From NCBI RefSeq assembly GCF_964340395.1, contig NC_135566.1, forward strand, positions 18,660,501-18,724,500: a stretch of 64,000 nt of DNA, given 5' to 3'. Shown one piece after another: positions 39,111-52,669 of the stretch (its first letter is position 1; each line of letters opens with the position of its first letter). Under the pieces are notes generated by a model. The model did not search any database and was not told the origin of the DNA. It saw only the letters and a list, made by a program, of their open reading frames with translations. The stretch comes from Glandiceps talaboti. Its lineage: Eukaryota; Hemichordata; Enteropneusta; Spengelidae. The translations under genes and the position numbers were made by a program.

Positions 39111-40269
39111 AAATCCGACGAATGTTTACCTCAAAAAATTGTGACTAAAATGGCGTGAAATCGAATCGGATCTCAATCACGCAACGGTATGTATTGCCAA
39201 ATCAATACTTTCCAGATAACAATACGAATTACATTGTTTCGCCGATGCATACAGCTGCACTGCCTAGTCTGTACCTGGTTCGTGACGCGAAATAATCGCT
39301 TGCAGTGGAAAAAAAACGCCTTGGTCCAATCAAGGAAATCACTTTACCCAGATTGGAATTAATGGATGTCGTGATTTGAGCTAGACTAACGGAATTCGCA
39401 GTATCGTTATTTTGCGGGTCGACAGGCCTAACTGTGGGTCAATTTGCGGGTTGTTCAAACGACAATTATTTATAAAATCATAATAATCATCCAAAACATA
39501 TATAAGTTTGCAAAAAATAATGACAAATGAATACATATAAACGTAAATAATCTGTATGAGCACATAAGTATTCAGTCAATGGTGGTCAACCTCACTATGA
39601 TGATGATGATTAATTTTTTGGAGGTCTGTTTGGACAATAATAGAGACAAAATTACTGGATGTACTGATTATTCAATTATTCATTATTCACTTTCAAGGTT
39701 GTGGCTGTTCCACTATTCCTTTCTGTTCCTCAGTGATGTATTAGTAAACTACTGGTTGTCATCTTACTGTGGTCAGGGTAGTGTGTGGGTGCCTTTGTGT
39801 AACTAGTCAGACTAGTTTGATTGTATAAGATAGATTTCAGCCATAATCTTGACTTGGTGTTTTTTAAAACAACAGGACCACTTCCTGTTATCTGTAAGAG
39901 TTGTTTTAGAGATAAGTTGGTCCACTGTCATCTCTGTTACAGTAAATAGTTAATGTTATATAATCATTTAAAGTACATTGTAATAGTGGAATTGAGATAT
40001 TTTCTGAGGTCAATGATATGCTAACTATAATCATTGTTTTAAAATAGCCATCAAGTTTAGGGGTGGGGGTATAATACACAAAATTATGTGTGCAGTTAGC
40101 CCAGCACATAGGTTCTATCGAATAATACAGTGCATTTCGCATGTGACCTGCACAATAAGTTACCCCCAGTGGCCAGCCAACAAGTTTCTTTGATTTTGAA
40201 AAGTGGGTAAAAATAGCAACCTGCAGCCTAAACTGTCAACAGTCACTCGCGCCTTTTTTTCCCCTACAT
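39111..40269. other. Non-coding, no structure seen
   Basis: No gene or repeat that I can support. Confidence 0.4.
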
Positions 40270-40432
40270 TTTATCTAAACTCCGATTCGGCGCAACACTA
40301 GTATAATCGCAAACTGATATCGAGTGCCGAAGGCCAGAGTGGTCGAGTGCCGAAGGCCCAAGCTCGGGCCTTCGGCCCTCGATGTCAGTTTACGATTAGA
40401 CTAGTGTTGCGCCGGATCGGAGTTTAGATAAA
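40270..40432. mobile_element. Hairpin MITE
   Basis: TTTATCTAAACTCCGATTCGG at the left end is mirrored by its near-complement ending AGTTTAGATAAA. Pairing continues through GCGCAACACTAGT and CTGATATCGAG. The apex holds CGAGTGCCGAAGGCC twice and its complement once, so two hairpin registers are possible. Confidence 0.82.
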
Positions 40433-40783
40433 GCACAGGGGGGTACGCCTTTCGTATATCAAGCCTGACCCGTCATGTTTCATAATTACTATAATATTGG
40501 CCAGGGCCCCTAAAAAGATAAAATGCCCCCCCCCATATGGATGATGCCCCCTGTCAGACTATCCTAGATTCAAAATTCAAATTGCCGTCTAGTCCTGCTT
40601 GCCTGCTTGCATACAGAGTGAAGTCTTCCCTTGAGTCTTTGGAAAGGCGTACACAGTCTGCAAGCAGGACTAGTTGCCGTCCAGCCGCGGTCATGACAGG
40701 GCGGACGAAGATTCTTCGTCTGACCGTAGTCGAAACCGTAACGTCTTCCCCCCAAAAAAAACAAAAACAAAAACAAAACCATA

Positions 40784-40829
40784 CAAACAAACAAACAAAC
40801 AAACAAACAAACAAACAAACAAACAAACA
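40784..40829. repeat. (AAAC)n microsatellite
   Basis: About 11 AAAC units inside an A-rich stretch (40748-40860). Confidence 0.95.
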
Positions 40830-41127
40830 AGAAAAACAACTTCAAAAAAAAACAAAAAACGAAATGTCATACTCTTAACGCGAAAAGGGAAAATGAACGA
40901 CCTGTCACAGATGTATGTTTATCATATACCATGACATCGATAAACACAACAAACTCTGATTGCAATTCAAATTGTAAAACATTTTACTGTCTCTGCAAAA
41001 CATAGTTTTGATTTTGACTGTCTCACCACGACAGTGATTAACACTTCTCCCTTCTGCTGTAAAGGTTGATCGTGCATTAGTTTTTACTTTCGACCAACAC
41101 ACACGTTGTATCACATTGCACGCATAT

Positions 41128-41340
41128 AGCCCGCTTACACGATGAAACTCGACGAGCAACGCACCATTCACCATGCGACGAATTGCATCGTGCACTCGCT
41201 CCGTTACAGGGTCTTATGTCGTCGCTAGGTGCGTCGCAAGGAAACCGAAATGTCGGTTTTTCTGCAACGAGTCGCAAGTTGCTTCTTGAGTTGCTTCATG
41301 AGTTGCACCGTGTAACCACATCGTCGCATCGCAAGTGATA
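41128..41340. mobile_element. MITE-like CGTCGCA-rich element, copy 1
   Basis: The left end CTTACACGATGAAACTCGACG pairs imperfectly with the complement of CATGAGTTGCACCGTGTAAC near 41316. The interior is rich in GCGACGA/TCGTCGC words. A second, left-truncated copy ends near 41841. Confidence 0.55.
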
Positions 41341-41729
41341 ACCTTTGACATATACCAACGTGTCAAATGACGTTCAATGTTATGACCGCCATGTTTTTAG
41401 TATAAATATTCTATTCGGCAAGTATTTTTGATAAAATTTTGATTTATCACCATGATTACCACTTATCAATAGTATACAAAGAATGCTTAATTTCCGCTGA
41501 ATATAATTTTATTTCTAAGGAATGCAAGTAGCGATGTCGAAAAGATCAACATCGCCCTAAACGAACTTCGAATTGAATATAGTTTTACTATCGATACCTC
41601 AACAAATTTTCAGTCATTGTATTCGTAAATACAAGCAATTTTATAGCATTTCTGCCAAGTTCCTGCCGCTAGACGACTTGACCTCTATGACATGTAACTT
41701 TTTTTATATCTACGCATGTGCAACAGTTA

Positions 41730-41843
41730 TCTCTTGCGACTCACCATGCGACTTGTTGCGTCGTGTGCGCGCTCCATCACAGTTGCTAGCCTCGTCGCAA
41801 TCGACGAATTGCTTCATGAGTTGCATCGTGTAACTACGCTGCG
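41730..41843. mobile_element. MITE-like CGTCGCA-rich element, copy 2 (truncated)
   Basis: Shares CACCATGCGAC, GTTGCGTCGTGTGC and the end GCTTCATGAGTTGCATCGTGTAAC-type sequence with 41128-41340. Confidence 0.5.
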
Positions 41844-42329
41844 TTTGAACAAATCAAAAATAAATTTTGTTAACACGTAAGCTAAAAAAAAATGCTTGAC
41901 ATGGCCCGCTCAGATCGGTGCATGAGGGGATAGGAAACAATCTTAATTTTTCCTTAGTTCAGTGGTATAATCATAAAAAAACAAGCTTAGTGCAGTCTAT
42001 TAGCAGAGATACATGTAACTACAGATCAAGATGTATATTTGTATGAAATTGTAGCTATAGACACGGGAACTCTATTTTTCCTTATATTTAGTTCTCCTGC
42101 AATTATTTACAAAATCCCCAAACACGAGGTGACTCTCAGCTAAGTGGTAAAATGGGTCAAGGGTCGACATTAGGTGCAGCGTATGGTATCCAAAAGATGA
42201 TTATCTTGAAATAGTGACAGTGTGTCAAGGCGGGTAAACTGCTAATCCATCCATCATGATTTATCCATGTACGTTGCCCGATTTCATACAAGCGTATAAG
42301 GGATATGAGAGAAAAGCTATCCTGGGCCA

Positions 42330-42995
42330 AGAAACAAAAATGTGCGGATTTTTCGGGAACACGACCACCCTATTTCAAACCCGCTTATAAGGAAAGTCAC
42401 GCGAAAAGAGGAAAATTTTCAAAAATTTAAGGGTAGGGGTGGGGTGAAATTTGCCAAATGTTTCGCATTGACAAAGGGACGTGTTCGCTCTTGAGTTGTC
42501 GGCATACTGCGCCGAAAGTTTCACCATTCGCTACAAAGCCAAGCTAATTAAAAAGTCCTGATCCTGATGCAATCCGTATGCAGACGATTGTGTATGGTAC
42601 AAGAACTGTGAGCACCGTGCGTGGAGTTGTCTTTGCTAGAATGGGAAAGCCCTTTCTCTTTTTTTATCTATAATAAGCAAAGTCCCGGAAAATTTTCAAA
42701 AACAAAAACGTTAAATTTTGCCCCTTTTCTTGGGTCAAAGCGAAATGAAATACAGGTTCCCTACTACCTACCCTATTTCCCGAAAGCATGTTCCAAGAAA
42801 TACACACATTCTTTGGCTTTAGCCACCCTTAAGATTTCATCGGCGTTGAAACACAACCGAAATTCACCGAAAAACTTCAGTCCCAGTGCGGCAACTCAAA
42901 GGGTTTCGCATTGACCAAGAGATGTGTACTCCCTCGAGTTGTGGACATTCTATGCCGAAACTTTCACCTCACACTCTCCAAATGGTTGTTAAAAG
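42330..42995. repeat. Diverged direct duplication, about 440-bp period
   Basis: GTTTCGCATTGACAAAGGGA... (42463-42528) recurs as 42904-42969, with CTCGAGTTGT and GCCGAAA.TTTCACC shared. The AAAATTTTCAAAAA blocks near 42415 and 42690 also match. The open frame at 42621-42914 lies within the second copy and shows no recognisable protein. Confidence 0.6.
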
Positions 42996-43858
42996 CGCCC
43001 ACACAATCTATTATCACAAAGAATATGTTGATATCGTGTTTTTAACATGTCAAAAATTCATGACCGCGTAGCTTGGTGTGATCGCGTATGAAAGTCCGTA
43101 GACTGGAGAACCTTCCGACTTCTGGTTGTTTGGTAAGAAAAAATCAAAGCGGAGCACATGGTGAAAAGAAATGATACAATAAAGGAGATATATAACAACC
43201 GATCCATTTAAATGTTTTTATCGAGATCTAAAAGTGCCCAGTGAAATCCATGTAGTCACATTTATTACTGTCAGTCATGTTAGAGATGTCGGGTGGATGC
43301 ACAGACAAATGGCATTATTTGTCTGTGGGTGGTGTAAACATGCCCTTATGCACGCGCCGTGAAGTTCACGTACAATGCATTTAATGGAATGACTTACACT
43401 TCCATGGTACTTCCAATGAATAACCCATATTCTGCCTGTTGACATTGATAAAGGATACATATACATTAGTACATGTATCTTTTATCTATATATGCTGTTG
43501 ATGAAATAATGTTGTGGTAACCGTTGCGACGGGCATACTTTTCAATTTAGCCCGCTTGCCTCGTGTCAAAGTCGTCTAACCATGGCTATAAATGAATCAC
43601 AGTCAGACTGGGATGATGGGTAGAGACAGCAAATAATGTCAAAATTTGTAGCAGCAAAAGTGTGTACCAGTTTGGCTATGTTAATCGTAAATCGGGTCAT
43701 AAATATGTCAATTTGATCCAGTAATTCAAGATATGTTAGATCAAGTAATGTAATGTGACTCGACATATTAATTTCAATAAGTAAGATAATGGCAAAAAAT
43801 ACAAAAATGCGACTCGTTGATGTTTCATGTGAATTTTAAGCAGAGTTTGTGTAAAGTG

Positions 43859-43894
43859 CAGGGAGGGAGGGAAGGAGAGAGAGAGAGAGAGAGA

Positions 43895-43931
<37 letters not shown>

Positions 43932-43987
43932 AGGGAGGGAGGGAGGGAAGGAAGGAGGAAGGAGAGAGGGAGGGAGAGAGGGGAGGA

Positions 43988-44067
<80 letters not shown>
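43859..44067. repeat. Compound GA-rich microsatellite
   Basis: GGGA, AG and AGGA tracts in succession, ending in about 40 AG units. Confidence 0.96.
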
Positions 44068-44070
<3 letters not shown>

Positions 44071-44119
44071 TTCTATTATCGTCAAGTATATTTCACTAGA
44101 CACGTATGTCGGGTCACAA

Positions 44120-44970
44120 TTGTAAAAATATCGTCACGTTTGAAGCCTTAGACGATGCTAGACGATAGTGTCGATATTATCCGACACCATCCCATTTTTT
44201 GGGTGGGGGTGCGACATCGTAGCTATTACGGCAAAATTGTTAAATAATATGAATTGGAGACCATTGTCAGCAATAGAGGTGTACACCAAGATAAATATCC
44301 AACAGTATCGTCTCGTTTATTCGACGAGCATGTATGTAAGGGTACCTAGATTGGCAAAGTTGCAACGGTCCAACTTTGCCGAAAATCGCGCGAAGTTGGA
44401 CTGACACTACTTTTGGCACAAAGTTGGAGTCCCACTTTACGGTCCCACTTTGCCACTTCAGGTACCCTTTACCTCCTATAGACCAATATTGGATCACGAT
44501 CAAACTTTAAAATATATCGTCTAGTTAGGAATCTTAGACGATACCATACGATAGTATCATCAGATAGTATCTGGTGTTTTGGGAGCTACATTGTCGGGTC
44601 ACGGTCACAGTTAAAATAGAAAACAACATCGTCTGTTTTGTGGCCATTGACAATACAAGATGATAGTATCGAAAGTATCCGATATCATAGCATATTTTGG
44701 GGTGCGACATTGTTGGGCCAGTTCAATAAAATATCGTCTATTTTGTAGCCCGAGAAGTCTTTCTATCGTGATAGATATAATGTGCCTCAAACGATCCTAC
44801 ACGAAATGTACAAACATATCGTCTTGCTTGAAGCCGTGGACGACACTTAGACAATAGCATCGATATTATTCGATACAATCATATGCTATACTCTAATATC
44901 TATTTTATTGTAGTATCGATACCAGACGATAAACATCCGATATCGTAAAATGTGCAATGTCGCGATATCC
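44120..44970. repeat. ATCG-rich degenerate tandem array
   Basis: Recurring ATATCGTC...GACGATA.TA.ACGATAGTATCG.TATTATCCGA segments, each followed by a GGGTGCGACATTGT-like block, start near 44127, 44514, 44626, 44732, 44817 and 44899. The CG-rich hexamers are palindromic, so single strands can fold extensively. About 280 bases near 44225-44510 do not fit the pattern and may be inserted. Confidence 0.7.
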
Positions 44971-45365
44971 TACTATCGAGTTCCCAAGCACCCATCCACC
45001 ACCCGCGCGTCCTCTCACATCCTTACCATTACACTACAATGACGTGTTCATAGATACGGTAGCTAAAATTTATCAAGTATGTGACTCAGCCGTTCAAACT
45101 GAGTTGCGAGCTAAATTAATCTAAGAAAGCGCAGAAACACCCATAAAGTTGTCCGGGTTTGGTAAAAATGCGTTATTTTAGTGAAAGTAGCGGCTGATCT
45201 TTGGGTCATCGTTGACTGTGCGACTTTGACTACAGTTACTTTACAATCACTTGGACTACAAACGTTATAACGTTTCCCGTTAAAATCATATTAACAAAAT
45301 GTCCTATTTTTACCATATATTTGTCAGAATTAACTTCTTTTAACCAGTCAGTCATCCTACTTTAA

Positions 45366-45760
45366 CCATAGACAATCTCTCTATATTGTCTATGCTTTAA
45401 CTACGCTTTAACCATAGACAGTAGTCTTTATCTATTATCTATGCTTTAACCATGTTCTAGGTCGTCTGAACACGGACGTAATTTATGTCCGTGGTCTGAA
45501 CATCCGAAAGTAGAGCTTGTCTCGCGTACAGTCAAACTGCGGAAGCACTCAATCGTTATACTATGTAACACTACGAAATACTGCACACAAGAATGGTTGA
45601 ACCACATTTATCTGTGGTTGGAACGTTACGATGTAAAGGAAAACGCAAATCTTTAACATGCAGTATTAGATTTTGCGCAAGTTGTCCATGGCAACCAATT
45701 CACACATTTTGCTGGCTTAGCCATAGATAATAGAGATGTTCCTCTCTATAATCTATGGCT
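45366..45760. repeat. Group of short CATAGACAAT hairpins
   Basis: CATAGACAAT/ATTGTCTATG pair at 45367-45394. A looser relative lies at 45413-45441. CCATAGATAATAGAGA pairs with TCTCTATAATCTATGG at 45721-45758. These are probably tiny foldback repeats of one family. Confidence 0.65.
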
Positions 45761-46409
45761 TAGCATATTAACTAACCCTACAATTTCGGGGTGATTGTGG
45801 TTGGATCATCTCTTGTGCGGGACAACTTGTCGGGAGTTTGTAATGATAACAGACAAGTCGTTGGCAGAAAACGAGGGACATTACGTTTCTAAATTGAAGC
45901 TGATTGAAAACTTAAACGATATTTAGATCAAGCCAATTGTCTGCTATATGCTCAGACATATCCATTATGCTGTCTCTGTTATATCTAAAAAAAAACAACA
46001 TCGAAGCGTTGACGAAAGAATAGTGTCTCTTTCTATTGTCTATGAGTAGATTATTTGCATAGTCGCAAGTCACACCTACACTGTAGAGACAGGGAACAGT
46101 GAGATAAGAGTAACTACATGCTGTGGGAAAGACAAACAGCAACATTAATAATGCATAGTTAGTATATTATCGACAGGATGATTTAATATCGGACAACAAG
46201 CATGACCGGCTTCTTTTCTCGGTTTACATGTATCTAATATCGACAATGTCGCCTATGTTCAAGTTCGCAAAAGAAAAGCTCAAATTCCCCAATCACAGTG
46301 ATCGAGGAGCCGTTTATCCATATATAACTACCCTTGCCTAGTATTGTGTAAAGAAAGGGACTATCAGATATATCTTCATAGTATGACTAACAAAGTACGC
46401 CTGTCACTT

Positions 46410-47515
46410 CATTTCTAGATGGGGCATATCAGTATACACGTGTACATAACGCTAAAGGATGAATTGGGTACCAGATCGAAGACCATTCATGTTTTGTACC
46501 AGTTAACTCGAAATAAATAATAAAACCCGAAGCGTGACTTTGAACTACTGACATAATAGTAAACAAATAGTGTAAAAAATTACGGTTACTACCGGAATTT
46601 TTATCCTCATATATCCACCTTTGCCGCCTCTGAAAAGAATGGGGCAATCAGATAATTGTTTGTGGTATAACTAATATAGGGAAGACTAGGGGATTTACCC
46701 TCATTGCCCCTCAAGTAAAATAGTTGATCGTTTTCCACGCACACGTGTGTCTTTAGCACCCTTTCTCGATGAAAAGAAATATGATTGAACTGGGTGCAAG
46801 ATGAAGTCAGAGGACCACGTTTTGTACCAATGAACTAGAATGGGAAGGTAATACACAGACGACCGAAACGACAGGAAAGGGTAAAATAAAAATGTAACAT
46901 TCACCACTGGAACATTCACATACAACCACCTTTGCCTCCTGTGTAAAGATAGGAACAATCAGATAATTGTTTATGGTATTACTAACTTGGGGAAGACATA
47001 GAACTTTACCGTCATCTCCCCTCACGGTAAAAGTTGACCGTTTTCCACACAGACAAATATGTGTCTTTAGCACCCTTTCTAGATGGGGGCATACATGTAT
47101 ACACATGTACATAACGCTAATAGATGAACTGGGTGCAAGATGAAGTCAGAGGACCATGTTTTGTACCGATGAACTAGAATGGGAAGGTAATACACAGAGG
47201 ACCAAATATACCGAAACGATACAGCTGTGACTTTGAACTACTGACACAATAGTGAACAATAAGGGCAAAAATGGTACATTTACCACTGGAACGTTCATCC
47301 ACATATAACCACCTTTGCCCCCTGTGTAAAGATAGGAACAATCAGATAATTGTGTGTGGTGACAAACTTAGGAAAGACATAAAACTTTACCCTCATCTCC
47401 CCTCACGGTAAAAGTTGACCATTTTCCACACAGACAAATATGTGTCTTTAGCACCCTTTCTAGATGGGGGCATACACGTATACACATGTACATAACGCTA
47501 ATATATGAACTGGGA
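46410..47515. repeat. Long-unit tandem array, about 320-380 bp, three units
   Basis: CACCCTTTCTAGATGGGG.CATA and TACACATGTACATAACGCTAA mark unit starts near 46410, 46758, 47076 and 47457. Shared blocks include CCACCTTTGCC.CCTGTGTAAAG and ATCAGATAATTGT. The unit starting at 46758 is shorter and lacks the GGGGCATA part. Non-coding. Confidence 0.8.
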
Positions 47516-50329
47516 TAACCATGTACAATAACAGTCCAAACGAGATTACTTTACTAGGGATGTGGATTTCACATGCATAAGGAGATGTCTCATAAGGGTG
47601 ATTTTTTTAATAATGTAAACATAGGAATGTCTTCCAAGGTCATGTATGTCACGGGTCATGAAACGCATTACCATTACGGAGTCGGTCAAATGCCCGATGA
47701 TACAACTGATTTAAAGCTAAAAACTGGTCAAGAAATTTTTTTTGAGGAATGCAGTATGACTTTTACCAATTTTAAGCATAATTTTGAAAATGATAGAAAT
47801 ATTCTGAGCTATTATTACATTGCAGCAAAATGTACCGCGCGACGGCATTAATTTCGAGATCTGTCCCTTATCAAACCTCAACGACTTCAGCCATGAAAGA
47901 CACGTGCTGCTCCGACATAACAAAGGGGTGGGTAGACGACAGTGTTCTGTCAAGGTTTCCAACAAGTGGGGACAAAGGCCCCTTGGTTGCAAAAAGTGGG
48001 GTCACTTGACAGGGAGTGGGGTCAATTATTATTGTCTATGAAATGTTCATATAGATTATCTCAGACCACTATAGAGATACCATGGTCTGAGATATTCCAT
48101 TACACATAGACTACTGCCTAACTACATAAAAAAATTCCATTCATAATAACAATTGTGTACGTACTACACATTACGCCTTAGCTAGAAAAAGAAGGCAATT
48201 AAGATTATGTAATTTTAACTAATTTCTACAGAGTATATTATATATTGTTTCACAAGATTGGACAGCCAGGTAGTCACAATTTTTAATCTGAATATCAATG
48301 AATAGCAGTGCTCAAATTTATAATTCCCTTTTTTCAGAAAAGGACAATAAACAACTTCTAAATAAGTCACAGTGAACATATGATTGAATAAAAACTTTGA
48401 GAAATCCTAATCTTGTAACCACTTGTTTCATTTTTAAACTGTTAGTACACTGCTGTGTTTATCATTCCCTCTTGAAATTCATGACGATGTTAAGAAAAAC
48501 CAACATTTTGAAGAAAAAAATATCCCTGACTTTAAAAAGTACCAAATGTGAACGAAAAACTTCCAAATAATACAGTCAAACAAACTTTGAAACAATTTAT
48601 TTTTCATTAATTACCGTTACTGGCTGTGTATCATGATTTGGTCCTGCTATATCAAATGACAGCATTAGTTACATACCATAAACTTGATACGGAAAGCTGA
48701 CATTAGGTGTCCTTGAAACTCAGAACATGAATCTTGAACTAAAACTATCAACAACGTCAAAGTTGGGATGCTTTGTAAATACCACTGTAATTTTTTTCTG
48801 ATTTGCACAACAAGTTCATTCTTCATGTCTGACTTTTTGTTTATCAAAGTTGATCTTTTTGTGGCATTTTTATGTTAAGGATAGAGCTGCGCATTGTCGC
48901 TGTATCTTATATGATGTCAACAAAACTTTCTACGGAGTCAGTATATTTCTTGTTGGATTGACGTCAGGGCCTGGCCCTGGACTTAGATAATTTTGAGATG
49001 TCCGCCGTAAACTGAATGCGCCAAAGCGACGCAAGGTGGGAAAATTATTGCATCATTTGTAATTTTAGGGGGGGGGGGGCAATGCCGAAAGGTCGCGGCC
49101 TCGGCAGAACACTGGTCTAAGACGCCATAAACAACATTTGATGTTCGTTCGAACCTTACAATCTTGCTGTGTTGAACTCAGGGGTCGGTCGGAAATTAAA
49201 AAAAAAACTTTTTTTCTGATGTCGGAGCTGCAAATTAGGGTCGGTCGGGAGACACAGAAAAATAAAAAGGGCCGCCCTATGAGCTCTAACCTATACACAG
49301 GGAGGTACTTAGCCAGCCATCTTCCATCTTGTTTTGGGAGAGAGACAATTATCACAGTGATTGCTACTGATTGGGAGGAGACACCTCCAAAGGTGAAAAC
49401 ATTTTTCTTGGAAGTAAGGAGGCAGTTTAGAGGCATAAAATATCAAACCACACAATTTAAAGTCTTACAATGCTTGAATATGGTCTTAAAATACCACAAT
49501 TGAGACAATTATGCTATGCATTACATATTATCTGGCTATACATGAAGTGTATTTTGTTGTGGCAAAGCTGAAAGATATTTTGCGGATGTGCGCTTGGTAA
49601 ATGACTTCTCCAGCAGTTTACTTTGGTTCCAAAAATCGCAAGTAAAGAACAAAACATTTCAAGACTTTCAGACTACGAGACTTTTGATGGACCAGTGACT
49701 GCTCAGCCCCCTTCCCATGGTCGTAAAGTTTTGCTCATTCCATTTAGTTCACGTTGGATATGCAACAGCTTAGTTTAATCCAAATTCATGCTTGTATGCA
49801 TCATCAAAGCCAAGTAAACCACTGTATAAGATATCATGTAATTTGGAATAGACTCAAATGTTTATTGTTACATGACTTTGTATCATTCAGAAAATATAAA
49901 GAAATCTCCTTAATTGTGAAACAAAGTGTGCATTTTACTGACATGTGAATTCCGCATGAGGATATATTGCCAAAAATATGGGTCGGGAGGGTCTGTTGAA
50001 CAGCTTTCTTTTTTTTCTTTTTTTTCCTGGCATTATATAGAAACGCCTGTGATCAGAACATCGTTTTATCAGTGGTGGACAATGAAAATTGGCTGTGAAG
50101 GTGCCGAAAAAGTCTATTTCTGATCACTATCAACCTGGCAAACATAAAATATATAAAAACATTCAAGCTTTATAAAAGATATAAAAACAGCACCGGGTCC
50201 CTCTGATGTAGTTTCAGTCGATTCTCTTATCAGTTTTTCTGTCTGTGAAAGTTACATATAGTCATGTTGCAACGTAAACTTCGAGTGTAAGGGACAGTAC
50301 AATTACAGCGCCATTGTTTAGATCCTAGA
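47516..50329. other. Non-coding stretch
   Basis: No supported gene. A small hairpin at 48057-48096 pairs ATCTCAGACCA with TGGTCTGAGAT. A G10 run lies near 49070. Confidence 0.4.
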
Positions 50330-52669
50330 AGACGACGAAAGGGAAGTAATCTCAAGAAAGATGTTCCACCATTTATATGGAGTGAAATGTGTGAGGATGC
50401 ATTCCAGTGTTTGAAACTGAAACTCATTTCAGCACCAATCCTTGGCTATCCAGATTTTACCAAACAATTTACATTACAAACTGATGCATCATCCCATATA
50501 TTGGGGGCAGTATTGGTTCAACAACAAGATGGTAAAGATAGAGTAATCACTTATTGTAGTTGTGGGTTACGACCACCAGAAACCAGATATCCAGCACATA
50601 AACTGGAATTTCTCTGCTTAAAATGGGCTGCAACAGACAAGCTGAGGGATTACCTCTATGGCAATCAGTTCACAGTGCTTACAGACAACAACCCATTGGT
50701 ATATGTGATGTCATCTGCCAAGGTTGAAGCCACCTTGCTATGTTTGATTTTGACATTAAATATCGACCAGGCAGAAGCAATGCCAACGCGGATGCATTGT
50801 CAGGAATACCTAAACATGAAGTTGCACAAACTCTAAAGGTAGTATGTAATATGGCAAAGCGAACAGATGAAGTCAAACCCATCCCAGAGGACGAAGACTA
50901 TACAAATCCTATTCCTTCATATTCCGAAACATTACCAAGTGTGACATTACAAGAGTTGAGATTTCGTCAACATCAAGATTCTTCAATCATGGAGGTTATC
51001 CAAGCTAGAAGTTTGTCCAAGAAACCAAGAAGAAGACAAAAGGAACATTTAAGTGCAGAAGCCAGATTGTTAGTACATCAATGGGACAAGTTGACTCTTC
51101 GAGATGGTATTCTTTATAGGAAAATTCGTCCACCTAAAGGAACTGAAATATTTCAGCTGGTTTTGCCACCAAAGTATAGACAAGATGTTCTCCAGAAACT
51201 TCATAGTGAAATGGGTCATTTGAGATTTGATAAAACATTGGATCTCGTACGTTCAAGATTTTATTGGCCTAGGATTTACGTTCAAGTGAAAACCTGGTGT
51301 GACCAGTGTGAAAGATGTTGTCTGAGAAAAGCTGCTGTCAAAACAGTGCGAGCACCATTGGTTAGCGTCACTACATCTCAGCCATTAGAACTAGTGTGTA
51401 TAGACTTTGTGACCCCAGAACCTTCTAAAGGTGGAGTTGAAAATATGCTCGTTGTTACTGATCGTTTTTCCAGATATGCTCAAGCCTGTCCTACATTAAA
51501 TCAGAAAGCGACAACAGTTGCAAAAGTTCTGTGGAAAAACTTCATGTGCCAGTATGGATTTCCTCTCAGATTGCATTCGGATCAAGGAAGAAATTTCGGA
51601 AGTGCTCTCATAAAGGAACTATGTCAGATTACTAATACAGTTAAGTCACATACTACACCATACCATCCAGATGGGAACGGATTGGCTGAAAGTTTCAACC
51701 AGACAGTACTCAATATGCTAGGAACATTAGATCCATGCGGATTATCTGAAACCAAGGACCACTTGGATTACAGTGAATACACCCAAGCACTTCGCGAAAG
51801 ATTGCAGACTGCATATAGACAAGCTTGTGACCAGGCAAATAAAGCCAGAGTGAAGCAGAAAAACCTGTATGACAGAAACGCAAAGGCTGAAACTCTCTCA
51901 GTAGGTGATCGCGTATTAGTGAAACTAAAGGAAATTGGTAAACACAAGCTTGGAGAACGCTGGGAGAAACCCCCTATCTTGTTGTAGAAAAAAGACCAGA
52001 TCTTCCAGTTTACGTGGTTAAGAGAGGAGTTCAGAGGTACAGAACGTGTCTTGCATCGGAACATGTTGAAGCAGTGTTCATTCCTACCTGTCGAGAGTGA
52101 AGAGATTACAGAAACAATAGTGATCAATAGTGATCCTGTTATTAAACCAGTTGTGAGGGATGAACCCGAAATCAACGACTATAAAGAAGGTGATACTATA
52201 GAGTATTTGGTTTCTGCAAATAAAGTGATAGATCCAGCTGATGTAAAGGCAAACGACTCATTGTGTTTTAAGAAGCCAAAGGATAGTACTGTACATGGGA
52301 TCCGGGATACCAGTAGTTCAGTCACCACCTATGCTACAGGAGAATCCAGTATCAACACATATTCCAGAAAACAATATGGTCCTGCCGCAACAAACCACAC
52401 AGTCTAGACAGGATATTTCTATAGATTGTAGTCCTTCAACACAAAACCCCAGAACACAGTCAACACACCCCTCAGAAATTTCACAATTATATTTTAATGG
52501 GTCCACACAGAATAATTCTACCACCCCTGATAATTTGCAAAATGGGAATGTTGTATCTGATAAGTCTACAGAAATAACTACTCGTAGATATCCACTGAGA
52601 AAACGTAAACCTACTGAGAGATATGGATTTATTATGTCATTAATGAGTGAAGTAGCAACAGCAGTTTAG
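50330..52669 (+). pseudogene. Decayed Gypsy-type LTR retrotransposon pol
   Basis: Part of a pol polyprotein: an RNase H domain (about 50387-50730, with TDAS and TDNN motifs), an integrase zinc-finger-like HHCC region (about 51180-51320), and an integrase core with CIDF, HSDQG and AESFN marking the DDE residues (about 51390-51700). A C-terminal region ends in YPLRKRKPTERY. The reverse transcriptase and gag are missing on the left, and no LTR pair was found. Lesions: a frame change near 50735, an in-frame gap of several tens of residues near 51725-51735, and frame changes near 51970, 52035 and 52300. It cannot be active. RNase H and integrase order is that of Ty3/Gypsy elements. Confidence 0.9.

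Noticed and set aside
49065-49503. Open frames of 121-123 codons on both strands
   Set aside because: They overlap each other across a G-run and A-rich tract; no recognisable motif and no splice support.
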